42,464 nt of DNA from Candidatus Parcubacteria bacterium (lineage in GTDB: Bacteria > Patescibacteriota > Microgenomatia > Levybacterales > GWA1-39-11): assembly GCA_003599595.1 (NCBI GenBank), contig QZIP01000022.1:1-42464 (forward strand), in the 5' to 3' direction. The notes under the pieces were generated by a model. The model did no database searches and was not told where the DNA came from. It saw nothing but the letters and a program-made list of their open reading frames with translations. A program made the position numbers and the translations under genes. Shown in pieces: positions 17,503-28,063 of this stretch; position 1 is the stretch's first letter, and every line of letters starts with the position of its first letter.

Positions 17503-17805
17503 ATGAACTCACTGTTCACCCCTGGCGAACTACGCCAAGCACTGAAAGAGCTCATGGGAAGAATGGTCATCTTTTCCATGTGCCTACCAGGAGGACACAT
17601 GGAAGGAGTATTCGTAAGAAGCAAGGTTTTCGTGGCGAAAGGTGACGAGCCTAGCTTCACCATTACCATATGGAGCGTCGGAGAGAATTTCTCCTTCACA
17701 TACAGGGTATCCTCAGTAGAAATCATAGAGGATGACGAAAAAGGAGGAACAACAATCATCGTCCATCAAGGAGCAGGAGAATTCGAGTTCTTCTTCACAA
17801 GATAA
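17503..17805 (+). CDS. Hypothetical small beta-rich protein
   Basis: 100 aa, AAAGGAG Shine-Dalgarno then ATG; composition richer in GC than the surroundings. Confidence 0.65.
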   Translation: MNSLFTPGELRQALKELMGRMVIFSMCLPGGHMEGVFVRSKVFVAKGDEPSFTITIWSVGENFSFTYRVSSVEIIEDDEKGGTTIIVHQGAGEFEFFFTR

Positions 17806-17887
17806 TTCCACCCCTCAGAATGAACAGTCGGGCTTGCCCGCCGGTCACGGCACAAAAACACACCGTGGGCGGAATTGTCAATCAGGC

Positions 17888-17925
17888 CTGGTCCTGGAGT
17901 GATCTCTGATCATCTTCAGGACCAG
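17888..17925 (+). terminator. Strong hairpin without a T-tract downstream of the small ORFs
   Basis: CTGGTCCTG (17888-17896) pairs with CAGGACCAG (17917-17925). Confidence 0.4.
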
Positions 17926-18053
17926 CCACTCCCAATTATTATTAAAATTTTGAAACTTATAAAACATCACGCCAAGCAGAACACAATAGTTTTGCCTGTG
18001 CTGAGAAGCGTAAGCGACGAAGGAAGTTTTGCACTTTGAGCTTTAACTTTTTA

Positions 18054-19328
18054 CTACGTTCCTTCCTGCCAACTGGAGAGATATTTCTTTTGCTCAGCTG
18101 TAAGTCTATCAAAAGAAACACCCATTGAGAAAAGCTTTAGACTTGCAATCGAGTGGTCAATTTTTTCAGAAAGCGCATACACTTTATTCTTCAGCTTACC
18201 CTTGTTATCCAATAACCACTCACAAGCATAAGCTTGATTTGCAAAACTCATATCCATTACCTCTGCGGGGTGTCCTTCTGCAGCAGCCAGATTTACAAGC
18301 CTTCCATCTGCCAAAAGATATACCTTCTTTCCATTTCTAAGAACATATTCATCCAAAGAATTTCTTAAATTTCTCTTTGATTTTTTAACTTTTTCAAGAT
18401 ATTCAGTATTTATTTCAACATTAAAATGACCTGTATTTGCCAAAACTATACCATCTTTCATGTTCTCAATCATTTTTTCAGAAATTACATTTTTGTTGCC
18501 CGTTGCAGTTATGGCTATATCGGCAACCTTTAAAGCTTTACCAATCTTCATAACCTGAAACCCATCCATTACCGCCTCAAGCGCTTTCACAGGATCTATT
18601 TCTGTTACTATAACATTTGCACCCATTCCCTTTGCTCTCATAGCAACACCCTTAGAACACCACCCATATCCACAAACCACAAAATTTTTCCCAGCAAGCA
18701 ATAAATTTGTTGCCCTTATTATCCCATCAATTGACGACTGTCCTGTGCCATACCTATTATCAAACAAATGCTTAGTATCTGAATCATTAACCGCAACTAC
18801 GGGAAAAAGCAATTCTTTATCTTTTTCCATAGCTTTTAGTCTTATTACACCAGTAGTTGTTTCTTCAGATGATCCGATAATATTTTTTGCCTGCGGCCTT
18901 CTTTCTTTATGAAGCATAGAAACAAGATCAGCCCCATCATCCATAGTTATCTGAGGATTGGAATCCAAAACTTCATTTAAATGCTTATAATAAGTCTTGT
19001 TGTCTTCTCCTTTAATTGCAAAAACTGGAATTTCAAAATCTTTAACCAAAGAAGAAGCTATATCATCCTGGGTAGAAAGTGGATTAGATGCACAAAGAAG
19101 TATATTTGCGCCTCCCTCTTTTAATGTTAGAACAAGATTTGCAGTTTCCTTAGTAACGTGAAGACACGCAGCGATAGTCAATCCTTTCAGGGGTTTTTCT
19201 CTAGAAAAACGTTTTTTTATGATATTCAATACAGGCATTTGCTGAGCTGCCCATTCAATATTTAACTTTCCCTGTTCTGCTAGAGAAAGATCTTTTACAT
19301 CATAATTTATTTTATTCACCTTTTTCAT
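18054..19328 (-). CDS. ahcY: Adenosylhomocysteinase
   Basis: [81 protein letters not shown]. Start chosen at [20 protein letters not shown]. Confidence 0.95.
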   Translation of the reverse strand: MKKVNKINYDVKDLSLAEQGKLNIEWAAQQMPVLNIIKKRFSREKPLKGLTIAACLHVTKETANLVLTLKEGGANILLCASNPLSTQDDIASSLVKDFEIPVFAIKGEDNKTYYKHLNEVLDSNPQITMDDGADLVSMLHKERRPQAKNIIGSSEETTTGVIRLKAMEKDKELLFPVVAVNDSDTKHLFDNRYGTGQSSIDGIIRATNLLLAGKNFVVCGYGWCSKGVAMRAKGMGANVIVTEIDPVKALEAVMDGFQVMKIGKALKVADIAITATGNKNVISEKMIENMKDGIVLANTGHFNVEINTEYLEKVKKSKRNLRNSLDEYVLRNGKKVYLLADGRLVNLAAAEGHPAEVMDMSFANQAYACEWLLDNKGKLKNKVYALSEKIDHSIASLKLFSMGVSFDRLTAEQKKYLSSWQEGT

Positions 19329-19384
19329 AATTACCAGGAACACTTATACTAACAAATCAAACAAGCCGGTTGCAACTGGAAAAA

Positions 19385-20392
19385 TCATTTACACTCAAAC
19401 AATTCAAAATTCCAAGCTTCACCAAAAGCCGTTTTATATCTATTTCCAAAATTACTTAAGCTAATCTTATGATTTTGGGTGCCATATTCTTCAATAACAA
19501 AAGAGGATAGGGTAGCACCAATTTTAGCACAACTCTTAACATCCAAATTCTTAACATATCCCGCAACAAACCCTGCAATATAAGCGTCCCCCGCGCCAGT
19601 TGTATCAACCAATCGTAAAGGTTCTGCAACACCAATGTTATGCTTGTCATTATCTGACTCAACAAGTGAACCTTTTTCACCTAAAGTCGTAATCAAAATT
19701 CTAGATTTAGCAATTAAATCATTGTTAGAATATCCTGACTTGTTGTTTATTAAAGATAATTCATAATCATTTCCAATAATAATTTCAGCACCATCCAATG
19801 CATATCTCAAATCGTCCCGGCTTACACTTGGAATTTGTTGCGCAGGGTCATAAAGATAGGCAATATTATATTTTTTTGCAAGCTTGACAGCAGAATTCAT
19901 CGCCTCAGGAACAGTAGGACCCACCACAATTAAATCAAACATCTTCATCTTCTCACCCAAACTTTTTATCAAATCATTATCTCTTAAAAGAGCTCCAGGG
20001 TAAAAAGCAGAAATCTGACAGTTATTTCTATCTGAAACAATAAAAGCGTTTGCACAAAACTCATTCTCCACTTCTTCAACAAAAGAAATGTCAACATTCA
20101 TCTTCTTTAAATGTTCTCTATATAAAGAAAAATCAGCTTTTCCCGCACAAGATATTATTGAAGAAGAACAATTTAACAATGAAAGGTTATAAGTAATATT
20201 TCCAGCCACGCCTCCAAAATTTTTACATAATTTCTCAGCCAAAAAAGACACTGAAAGATTCTTTATCTTATCAGGCAATATATTTTCTTCAAACGTTTGG
20301 GGAAAATCAAATATATAATCAAAAGCAAGAGAACCAACAACTGCAATTTTTTTCACAACAACTAGTATATTATTGAAAAAGTCAAAATTCAA
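19385..20392 (-). CDS. PfkB family carbohydrate/nucleoside kinase (adenosine-kinase-like)
   Basis: NFGGVAGNITYNLSLL..LVDTTGAGDAYIAGFVAGY; translation start uncertain. Confidence 0.85.
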   Translation of the reverse strand: MNFDFFNNILVVVKKIAVVGSLAFDYIFDFPQTFEENILPDKIKNLSVSFLAEKLCKNFGGVAGNITYNLSLLNCSSSIISCAGKADFSLYREHLKKMNVDISFVEEVENEFCANAFIVSDRNNCQISAFYPGALLRDNDLIKSLGEKMKMFDLIVVGPTVPEAMNSAVKLAKKYNIAYLYDPAQQIPSVSRDDLRYALDGAEIIIGNDYELSLINNKSGYSNNDLIAKSRILITTLGEKGSLVESDNDKHNIGVAEPLRLVDTTGAGDAYIAGFVAGYVKNLDVKSCAKIGATLSSFVIEEYGTQNHKISLSNFGNRYKTAFGEAWNFELFECK

Positions 20393-20409
20393 GGAGAATT
20401 TTATAAACT

Positions 20410-21519
20410 TCAGCTTTTATACAAAAGATATAAGTTTAAAACCCAAATCACAAAAGCACCCATTAACACATGGGATTGGAAAAGCAGAGGAACAACACCC
20501 GGATCACTAAAATTTAATGATGTAAGTAAGAATCCAAAGAGTAAAACAAGTAAATATTTTTTTGATAGCTTATTCTTAAGTATATAAAACAATGTAAAAA
20601 GACCTGGTATCACAAGCCAAACAAAATGATGCTGCCAGGAAAACTTATTAACCATCAAGCTTAAAACTATAAGTGTAGACAAGTGCAGATTAATCAAATA
20701 TTTTTTTTCTTTAATATTTTTATAAATTACAGCAAAAGTAACCAATAACAAAATTAAAGCTGTTACCAAAACGGATCCTGAACTAAAACTATTTTGCCCA
20801 AACATTCTAAGAAATGACCCATCCAGAGACTGATTATAGTAATAATCTTTGGATGATCTAACAAGGTCTAAAAAAATATTTTTCCAAAAATAGATTGTAA
20901 TATCACTTTTCAAAAAAACAAATGTAACAGCATTTAGTATTACAGTTGAAAAAACAAAAGATATCAAAACTTTCCATCTTCTTATTAACAATAAATATGG
21001 AATAAAAAGAACGGGAAAAAATTTTAAAACAAAAGAAACTGCTAGAAAAAATCCTGAAAGATAATCCTGCTTCTTATTTAATAAATATATCGACAGTGTA
21101 ACTAGAAACAAAATTAGCAGGTTTATTTGCCCCATCCCCAGACTAAACTTTAAAGGAAAATAAAATATAAAAAACCAAGCTGTGAGAGTAAGACCCATCA
21201 AAGAAGAATACTTTTTATTCAATGTTTTAAAAATCAAATAAATTGAGGCAGTAAAAAACATTAAAGACATCACAATCCAAACCTTTTGGGCAACTAAAAA
21301 CGGTAAAAAAGTAAATGGTAAAAAGAAAAGCAACCCAAAAGGCGGATACACATACTGGGTAAAAAAGCGGTCCTGCACTACATATGGGTTTAATCCTTTT
21401 AAAACTAGTCCAGGAGCATAATAATGAATATTAAAATCAGGATAACCTGGAAGCAACAAAACTTTAACTGCAAAAAAAAGCCCAGCAAAAATTATAACAG
21501 CACACAAAATACGGATCAT
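20410..21519 (-). CDS. GT87/DUF2029 family integral membrane glycosyltransferase
   Basis: PDFNIHYYAPGLVLKGLNPYV..YVYPPFGLLFFLPF..LGMGQINLLILFLV..VSFVLKFFPVLFIPYLL. Confidence 0.82.
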   Translation of the reverse strand: MIRILCAVIIFAGLFFAVKVLLLPGYPDFNIHYYAPGLVLKGLNPYVVQDRFFTQYVYPPFGLLFFLPFTFLPFLVAQKVWIVMSLMFFTASIYLIFKTLNKKYSSLMGLTLTAWFFIFYFPLKFSLGMGQINLLILFLVTLSIYLLNKKQDYLSGFFLAVSFVLKFFPVLFIPYLLLIRRWKVLISFVFSTVILNAVTFVFLKSDITIYFWKNIFLDLVRSSKDYYYNQSLDGSFLRMFGQNSFSSGSVLVTALILLLVTFAVIYKNIKEKKYLINLHLSTLIVLSLMVNKFSWQHHFVWLVIPGLFTLFYILKNKLSKKYLLVLLFGFLLTSLNFSDPGVVPLLFQSHVLMGAFVIWVLNLYLLYKS

Positions 21520-21559
21520 TAAATAATTTTACTTTATAATTTATTACCAAACAACAAAA

Positions 21560-22720
21560 CTATTTTAACTTTGCGTAAAAAGCAGCGAGTAGTGTAGTTA
21601 TTGGCACAGCAAATACAAGACCTATGCTTGCAACCAAAGTTCTAATAATTTCCTCCGCAATGATCTCATGGTTAATCACCTGGGTAAAAGGTGTTGGATT
21701 ATCAATAAACAATAACAAAAGTGGAAGAGAAGCTCCAGTATAAACCAATATTAAAGTATTAACCATAGATGCAATATGATCTTTCCCAACAACCATAGCT
21801 CTTGTATACAGCTCATAAAAAGAGAGCTTGGGGGAAGCCTTTTTGAGCTGAAATACAATTGATGCTTGGGAAATAGTTATGTCATCAATCACACCTATTA
21901 TTCCTATTAAAATTCCTGCCAAAAGCAAACCTCTCATATTTATCATATCTGGATTTAAAGCCTGTATAAACCCCGCCTCTTCACTTGCAAGGCCGCTGAG
22001 TCTTGCAAGATCAAGAGAAAAATAAGCCAAAATACCGGAAAATACTAAAGTAATAACTGATCCAACAATCGCAATATTTGTCTTAAGATTAAATCCATGA
22101 GATAGATAATATGTAGCAGGAATTATGAAAGTGGAAGCAATTACTGTAATTAACACAGGATTTTGTCCCTGAATAATACGTGGAAGTATAAAATAAAAAA
22201 TAATCAGAAAAGAAACAGCCATCCCCGCTAAAGATCCCAATCCCGTTTTTCTACCAACAATAAAAACTAAAATAACAAATGCTAAAAAGAGCCACATTAT
22301 TGAATCTCTTCTTATATAATCCTCAATAAAAAACACTTCTTTTGCACCGGGACTTTGATAAGAAGCAACAATTATTTTATCTCCAACCCTAAATTCAGAT
22401 TTTTTAACTTGCCCTACATTCTGTGAATTAATTGTCAACTCCCTGCCTTTAAAATAACCATTTACTGCCTTAACCTTATATGATAATTTAGTTTCCTCTT
22501 TACCTTCCGCATCAATTATTGTCTCCCTATCCACTCTTAAAATTTGCGCCTCAAATCTTTCTTCTTTTGGAACGGAAGAAGTATCTGAAATAGCAAAAAT
22601 AATTTTAGGGAAAAAAGACAATAAAAACAATAAAGCAATAAAAATAACAAAAATTTTTCTATTCATAATAAAACACCCAAAAAATTGTACCACAAATTGA
22701 AAAATTATAAGCTTTAACAA
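21560..22720 (-). CDS. YibE/F family membrane protein
   Basis: Polytopic; GVIDDITISQASIVFQLKK and IIAEEIIRTLVASIGLVFAVPITTLLAA. Confidence 0.85.
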   Translation of the reverse strand: MLKLIIFQFVVQFFGCFIMNRKIFVIFIALLFLLSFFPKIIFAISDTSSVPKEERFEAQILRVDRETIIDAEGKEETKLSYKVKAVNGYFKGRELTINSQNVGQVKKSEFRVGDKIIVASYQSPGAKEVFFIEDYIRRDSIMWLFLAFVILVFIVGRKTGLGSLAGMAVSFLIIFYFILPRIIQGQNPVLITVIASTFIIPATYYLSHGFNLKTNIAIVGSVITLVFSGILAYFSLDLARLSGLASEEAGFIQALNPDMINMRGLLLAGILIGIIGVIDDITISQASIVFQLKKASPKLSFYELYTRAMVVGKDHIASMVNTLILVYTGASLPLLLLFIDNPTPFTQVINHEIIAEEIIRTLVASIGLVFAVPITTLLAAFYAKLK

Positions 22721-22727
22721 TCAAAGC

Positions 22728-22756
22728 TTACAGAATTAAAACTGACATAGTATAAT
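22728..22756 (+). promoter_or_regulatory. Promoter for the response regulator, apparently leaderless
   Basis: TTACAG (22728-22733), 17-nt spacer, TATAAT (22751-22756), ATG at 22763. Confidence 0.6.
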
Positions 22757-22762
22757 ATAGCT

Positions 22763-23437
22763 ATGAAACTATTGTTTATTGAAGATGATCAAGTATTGTT
22801 AAAAAACCTCAAGCAAATCCTTGAAAAAGAAGGTTTTGCAATTGATACGGCTCAATCTAAAAATGATGGTTTAGAAAAAACAGAAATCAATGAATATGAT
22901 TGTATAATTTTAGACATAAATCTTCCGGACGGAAATGGACTAAATCTGCTTCGTGACTTAAGAAATTCTGAAAATAAAACTCCAATTATTGTAGTAACAG
23001 CTCAAGGCCAAGTAGAAGATAGGATAAAAGGTCTTAATTTAGGAGCAGATGACTATGTTCCAAAACCCGTTGACTCAATTGAGCTCATAGCACGTATCAG
23101 AGCCATAATCAGAAGAAACACCTTCAATTCCCTACCCGTAATCAAGGTTGGAAACTTGATAGTAAAACCGTCAGAACATATTGCTTCTATAGGAAATCAC
23201 ACTCTTATTCTTACTGCCAAAGAATTTGCAGTGCTTGAATATCTAGCACAACACCACAGCCAAGCAATCACAAGATCTATGCTTATGGAACATGTGTGGG
23301 GAAGTGACTTTGAAACCTTCTCAAATGTTATAGATGTTTACATTAGGAACCTAAGAAGGAAAATAGAAAAACATACAAAGTGCAATATTATTAAAACAAT
23401 CAGGGGAAAAGGTTATATTTTAAAGAATGAAAAATAA
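22763..23437 (+). CDS. OmpR-family response regulator
   Basis: Receiver LFIEDDQVLLKNLKQIL..IILDINLPDGNGLNLLR plus winged-helix LTAKEFAVLEYLA..VIDVYIRNLRRKIE. Confidence 0.95.
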   Translation: MKLLFIEDDQVLLKNLKQILEKEGFAIDTAQSKNDGLEKTEINEYDCIILDINLPDGNGLNLLRDLRNSENKTPIIVVTAQGQVEDRIKGLNLGADDYVPKPVDSIELIARIRAIIRRNTFNSLPVIKVGNLIVKPSEHIASIGNHTLILTAKEFAVLEYLAQHHSQAITRSMLMEHVWGSDFETFSNVIDVYIRNLRRKIEKHTKCNIIKTIRGKGYILKNEK

Positions 23438-24788
23438 ACTATTACAGAAAACAACCAATACATTAAGGGGTCGCCTTTCCTTATGGTATATATTGTCTGT
23501 TAGCTTAATCATTTTACTATCTTTAACAGCCGTAAGCACTTTATTTTGGATAACACTACAAGATCAAATAGATCATCATGTTCACACCGTAGTAAATGAG
23601 GCCAAACAAATTGTAGAAAATTATCAGGGTAAAGAACGTGATGAATTGATCAAAAATTTTGTAACCGTCAGAGGAATGACAGTTGTCGTACTATCTCCCG
23701 ATGGATCTGCCATACTTGAAACCAACAGCCCGGATATTGCCTCTGTTACAGAACATCAACTACAAAAAATCCTCACACTTAGAAGTTTATATGAATCCAC
23801 TCCCGCACACTTCACAGAAAACAATATACGCTTTGCCGCTCTTCCCGCTAAGATCAATGCCGGAAAAGGAATCGTTGCCGTAGGTTATTCTACACAAATA
23901 CTTTACGCTACGTTCTATAAGTTAATTAGCATTATAATTGCAGTAGCAGTGTTTTTGATCATTCCCATTACTGTTATAGGTTATAAGTTTCTTAAAAAAC
24001 AATTGCTTCCACTAGAAAACATTGCAAACCAGGCAAGATTAGTATCCGGAACCTCATCTCTTTCTAAACGGATAAATATAACTTCTCCCACAGAAGAACT
24101 TAAAACAATCCAAGAGGCGCTAAACACTATGCTCACAAAACTTGAAGAGATTTTTAAAAGTGAAAGGGAATTCTTCTCAGATGCAGCCCACACTCTAAAA
24201 ACCCCTCTAGCAATACTTAAATCTCAAATTGAAAATTCAAATCTAATACAAGGAAAGCGGGAGGAAATGCTAAAAACCATAGACAACGCAAATGAAACCG
24301 CCCAAGACTTAATACTGTTATCAAAAATCAACAATAAACCCCAAAAACTGGAAACGGTCTCTCTCACAAATCTTATAACTGACCTTTCGGAACTGGCTGA
24401 AACATTAGGAGAAAACAAAAAATTAAATATCTCAAAGGACATTGAAACCAATATATTACTTAAAGCAGATAAAAGATTGTTGCAGCGCGCCCTAAGCAAT
24501 ATTATATTCAACTCAATTATCTACAATAAAGAATTTGGAAATGTTCATATAGGATTGGGAAAACAAAAAAATAAGATTATTGTCATAGTCAAAGATACTG
24601 GCATAGGAATAACAAAACATGACCTTCCTTTAGTATTTTCACGCTTTTTTAGAGGCTCCAACAACATAGACAAGGGATCAGGATTAGGCCTTGCTATTTC
24701 AAAAGCCATTCTTGAATCGTTTGGTGCAAAAATAAATATCAGCTCATCCATCAACAAGGGCACAACAATCTCTATTATATTCTCATAA
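23427..24788 (+). CDS. Sensor histidine kinase
   Basis: FFSDAAHTLKTPLAILKSQIE H-box, VKDTGIGI and GSGLGLAISKAI; overlaps the response regulator gene. Confidence 0.95.
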   Translation: MKNKLLQKTTNTLRGRLSLWYILSVSLIILLSLTAVSTLFWITLQDQIDHHVHTVVNEAKQIVENYQGKERDELIKNFVTVRGMTVVVLSPDGSAILETNSPDIASVTEHQLQKILTLRSLYESTPAHFTENNIRFAALPAKINAGKGIVAVGYSTQILYATFYKLISIIIAVAVFLIIPITVIGYKFLKKQLLPLENIANQARLVSGTSSLSKRINITSPTEELKTIQEALNTMLTKLEEIFKSEREFFSDAAHTLKTPLAILKSQIENSNLIQGKREEMLKTIDNANETAQDLILLSKINNKPQKLETVSLTNLITDLSELAETLGENKKLNISKDIETNILLKADKRLLQRALSNIIFNSIIYNKEFGNVHIGLGKQKNKIIVIVKDTGIGITKHDLPLVFSRFFRGSNNIDKGSGLGLAISKAILESFGAKINISSSINKGTTISIIFS

Positions 24789-24842
24789 AATTTCATCTTC
24801 TTTTCATCTTTACTTTGATAAATTTTAAATACATTTAAAACC

Positions 24843-25898
24843 ATGAAACGCAAAACAGCTGACATCACTGAAAATATTGAAGCATCAGATGAATTTAATT
24901 CAGAGGAGATAAAAAGTCTTCCCGGAGAAAACCAACCAAATCTAATAAATAAAATTTTCCAGCAAATGGACAAAACAGACTTTTGGAAAACAACAGCCGC
25001 ACTTTTATTTATAATTATTATATTAACTCAAATTTTTGAGATATCTATTGCCCCAAAGGCTCCATTTCTCAAAAAATTATTAACCAAAGAAGCAACCTTG
25101 GCAACTCAAACATCTACTGAAACCACAGCCAAAATAGACACCGCTTCCATTGCACAAGCAGTCTTACCTGAAAAAGGTATCACCCTACCAATCACCTGGG
25201 GAGATTTAGGCAAAAGGATGATTAATGATGGAGTTATAGATGAGCAAAAATTTAGAGCCTTATTTGAAAACGGTCTAACAGACACTGAAGAACAAATGCT
25301 AACCGGCAAAATGAATCAACCCATTATTATGAATCAGCAAAACAGCCGCTACCTGCTGGATCTTTTATGGGCTTTTGGTCTTGCAAACAAAAATGATATA
25401 TTAGACAACGGGGAAATGACAGATGAAAAATATGGAGGAGCTGGAAACTTTGCCTCAACCGGCGGCTGGACTCTGGCAAAAGGTGCAGGATTTGATCATT
25501 ACAGCAAGCACGCTTATCTCTCTTTAACAACTGAAGAACAAGCATTAGTAGACAAAGTATCTAAAGGAATCTATAGACCTTGCTGCGGCAACTCAACTCA
25601 CTTCCCCGATTGTAATCACGGTATGGCAATGCTTGGACTACTGGAGCTTATGGCCGCAAATGGTGCAGATGAACAAGAAATGTATAAAGTAGCGCTAACA
25701 GTCAACTCTTTCTGGTTTCCTCAAACATACATTGACCTAGCTACATACTTTAAAGAACAGGGAAAAGAGTGGAATGAAGTAGATGCCAAAACAGTATTGG
25801 GCAAAGAATACTCAAGTGCACAAGGATATCAGCAAACCCGTCAACAAATCAAAAGTCTTCCCAAACCTCAACAGGGCGGCGGCGGGTGCGGAGCCTAA
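24843..25898 (+). CDS. Hypothetical membrane-anchored protein with Cys/His cluster
   Basis: TM anchor, central YRPCCGNSTHFPDCNHGMAMLGLLELMAANG, C-terminal GGGGCGA. Confidence 0.75.
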   Translation: MKRKTADITENIEASDEFNSEEIKSLPGENQPNLINKIFQQMDKTDFWKTTAALLFIIIILTQIFEISIAPKAPFLKKLLTKEATLATQTSTETTAKIDTASIAQAVLPEKGITLPITWGDLGKRMINDGVIDEQKFRALFENGLTDTEEQMLTGKMNQPIIMNQQNSRYLLDLLWAFGLANKNDILDNGEMTDEKYGGAGNFASTGGWTLAKGAGFDHYSKHAYLSLTTEEQALVDKVSKGIYRPCCGNSTHFPDCNHGMAMLGLLELMAANGADEQEMYKVALTVNSFWFPQTYIDLATYFKEQGKEWNEVDAKTVLGKEYSSAQGYQQTRQQIKSLPKPQQGGGGCGA

Positions 25899-25901
25899 AA
25901 A

Positions 25902-26696
25902 ATGAAAATATTAATTCCTGTATCATCAACAAAGCTATTCTGGCAAATTGCAACCATTATTGGTTTGGTGATTGTTTTTTCAAGTCCTATAAATGCCGCC
26001 CTGCAAAATCTAGGCATAAAACAGGAAGTAAAAATACCTGCAGTAATTGAAAAAGCCAAGGCAAATGAAATCTACCCTATGTTTACCTGTCCCTGTTGTG
26101 GAGAACCCTTAAACAAAGAAGAACCCTGCTGCGGATCCATGACGCAAATGATTGATTTTATAGACCAGAAAATCTATACTGGCGCAAGTAAAGATGAAGT
26201 TATATTTGCAACCGCTCAAGAATTTGGAATTGAAAGACTGGCAAATGAATCAGACAGGGATAATCTACGTGCAAAATTACTAGCAAATGCACCAAAAAAT
26301 GCTCCCAAAATCAGTATTCCCGAACTTAAAAAAGATCTGGGAATAGTAAGCATAGCAAAAGGAACAGTATCTACAGAATTTACTATTAAAAATGAAGGGA
26401 AATCAAATCTCACAGTCAACAAACTCTCATCTTCCTGCGGATGTACATCTGCCAGCCTTACTTATAAAAATATTGAGGGGCCCAGATTTTATATGGCAGG
26501 ACACGGTTTCCCTGAAAATGATCCTAATTGGAAAGCAGAAATTGCTCCTGGAGACACTGCCAAAATAAAAATATATTATGACCCAACCGTTCACACAGAT
26601 TTAATTGGACCAGTTACTAGAACCATATCTATTCACTCAAATGACCCAGTAGAATTTGAAACCAAACTAACAATAACTTTGGACCAGCAAAATTAA
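25902..26696 (+). CDS. DUF1573 protein with N-terminal Cys-rich module
   Basis: FTCPCCGEPLNKEEPCCGSM; DUF1573-like EFTIKNEGKSNLTVNKLSSSCGCTSA..TRTISIHSNDP. Confidence 0.8.
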   Translation: MKILIPVSSTKLFWQIATIIGLVIVFSSPINAALQNLGIKQEVKIPAVIEKAKANEIYPMFTCPCCGEPLNKEEPCCGSMTQMIDFIDQKIYTGASKDEVIFATAQEFGIERLANESDRDNLRAKLLANAPKNAPKISIPELKKDLGIVSIAKGTVSTEFTIKNEGKSNLTVNKLSSSCGCTSASLTYKNIEGPRFYMAGHGFPENDPNWKAEIAPGDTAKIKIYYDPTVHTDLIGPVTRTISIHSNDPVEFETKLTITLDQQN

Positions 26697-26745
26697 GCAA
26701 GATTAGGTATAATATTAACAAAAGTATTTTATTTTTGTTCTAATT

Positions 26746-27291
26746 ATGGATAAAAGCTGCTGCAACACAATGAACAACAAAGATCAAAAGAAGAGTAAAA
26801 TAGACCCATTTTTGGCAGGGATTATTATTATCACCGTATTTTTGCTTGGTGCGGCTGTCTATTTTGGCACACAAATGGGAACAACCACTACAGTCACAAC
26901 AGACAACCAAGTACAAATAGCCGTAGATTCTTACAGGCACAACTGGGAAACCATTGACTATGATAACGGAATGGCTACCAAAGAATTCAGCATCAAAAAC
27001 ACGGGAAAATCACCTCTTAAGATATATAATGTTATAACATCTTGTATGTGCACCACTGCGCAGCTCAAAACATCCGGTATCACATCAGAAAAATTTGGAA
27101 TGCATGAAAAATCAGCCGGTGTTTTTGAAATAAAACCAGGACAAACAGCAAAACTTATGATTGAATTTGATCCTGCCTTTCACGGACCAAGCGGTGTGGG
27201 ACCGGTAACAAGAATCATAACCATGGACACAAATGACCCCCAAAACCCCAAGCTCTCTTTTGAACTTATTGGAAATGTAGTCAAAAAATAA
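26746..27291 (+). CDS. Membrane-anchored DUF1573 protein
   Basis: MDKSCCNTM..TM..KEFSIKNTGKSPLKIYNVITSCMCTTA..TRIITMDTNDPQNP. Confidence 0.8.
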   Translation: MDKSCCNTMNNKDQKKSKIDPFLAGIIIITVFLLGAAVYFGTQMGTTTTVTTDNQVQIAVDSYRHNWETIDYDNGMATKEFSIKNTGKSPLKIYNVITSCMCTTAQLKTSGITSEKFGMHEKSAGVFEIKPGQTAKLMIEFDPAFHGPSGVGPVTRIITMDTNDPQNPKLSFELIGNVVKK

Positions 27292-27306
27292 TTAAACTTT
27301 CAAGAA

Positions 27307-28059
27307 ATGAATAAGAATTTTGCAGTCATAGGAGCAATCACAATAATTACGGGTATTGGACTTTCAATTTATCAAAAGCAAAATCCTTCAAATAATAACT
27401 CAATCAATACAAGTCAATATGAAAAGAATAATGTAGTAAAAGTTATTTCAGCTCAAGAATTTGCAAAATTAGTCAAAACTAAAAATACTTTTCTCCTAGA
27501 CGTTCATACACCAGAGCAAACACATATTCCAGATACTGATGCATTTATACCCTTTGACAAAATTAAAGAAAATACAGACAAGCTACCGCAAGATTTATCA
27601 ACTCCAATTCTAATTTACTGCAGATCAGGAGGAATGAGCCAACAGGCATCCAAAGAAATCGCCTCCTTAGGTTACACAAATATATATGAATTAGAAGGCG
27701 GAAGTGATGTATACAAAGAGAGCAACGTAAACGTTTCCCTAACCCCAAACACAAAAAACCTTGGAACAGTAACATATGGAGACATAGCTACCACAACCTT
27801 TACTTTTACCAATTATTCGCCAATGCCCGTTAAAATCACCAGAATTTCAACTTCTTGTGGCTGTACAAAGGCAAGTGTAAAAAAGGAGAAACTTGAAGCA
27901 TATGAAAGCACAATAATTAACGTTTCTTTTGATCCCGCAGTTCACAAAGATGATACTGATTTAGGAGAACTTACCCGCACAATATATATTGAAACAGATA
28001 ATCCGAATTTCCCCAGTCTAGAAAGTTCATTTACTGCAACGGTAATCAAAGAAAAATAA
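27307..28059 (+). CDS. Rhodanese-DUF1573 fusion protein
   Basis: Rhodanese-like AQEFAKLVKTKNTFLLDVHTPEQ..ILIYCRSGGMSQQASKEIASLGY, then RISTSCGCTKASVKKEKL..LTRTIYIETDNP. Confidence 0.85.
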   Translation: MNKNFAVIGAITIITGIGLSIYQKQNPSNNNSINTSQYEKNNVVKVISAQEFAKLVKTKNTFLLDVHTPEQTHIPDTDAFIPFDKIKENTDKLPQDLSTPILIYCRSGGMSQQASKEIASLGYTNIYELEGGSDVYKESNVNVSLTPNTKNLGTVTYGDIATTTFTFTNYSPMPVKITRISTSCGCTKASVKKEKLEAYESTIINVSFDPAVHKDDTDLGELTRTIYIETDNPNFPSLESSFTATVIKEK

Positions 28060-28063
28060 GTTT

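Noticed and set aside
17418-17759. 113-aa minus-strand ORF
   Set aside because: Antisense to 17503-17805, which has a Shine-Dalgarno and ATG.
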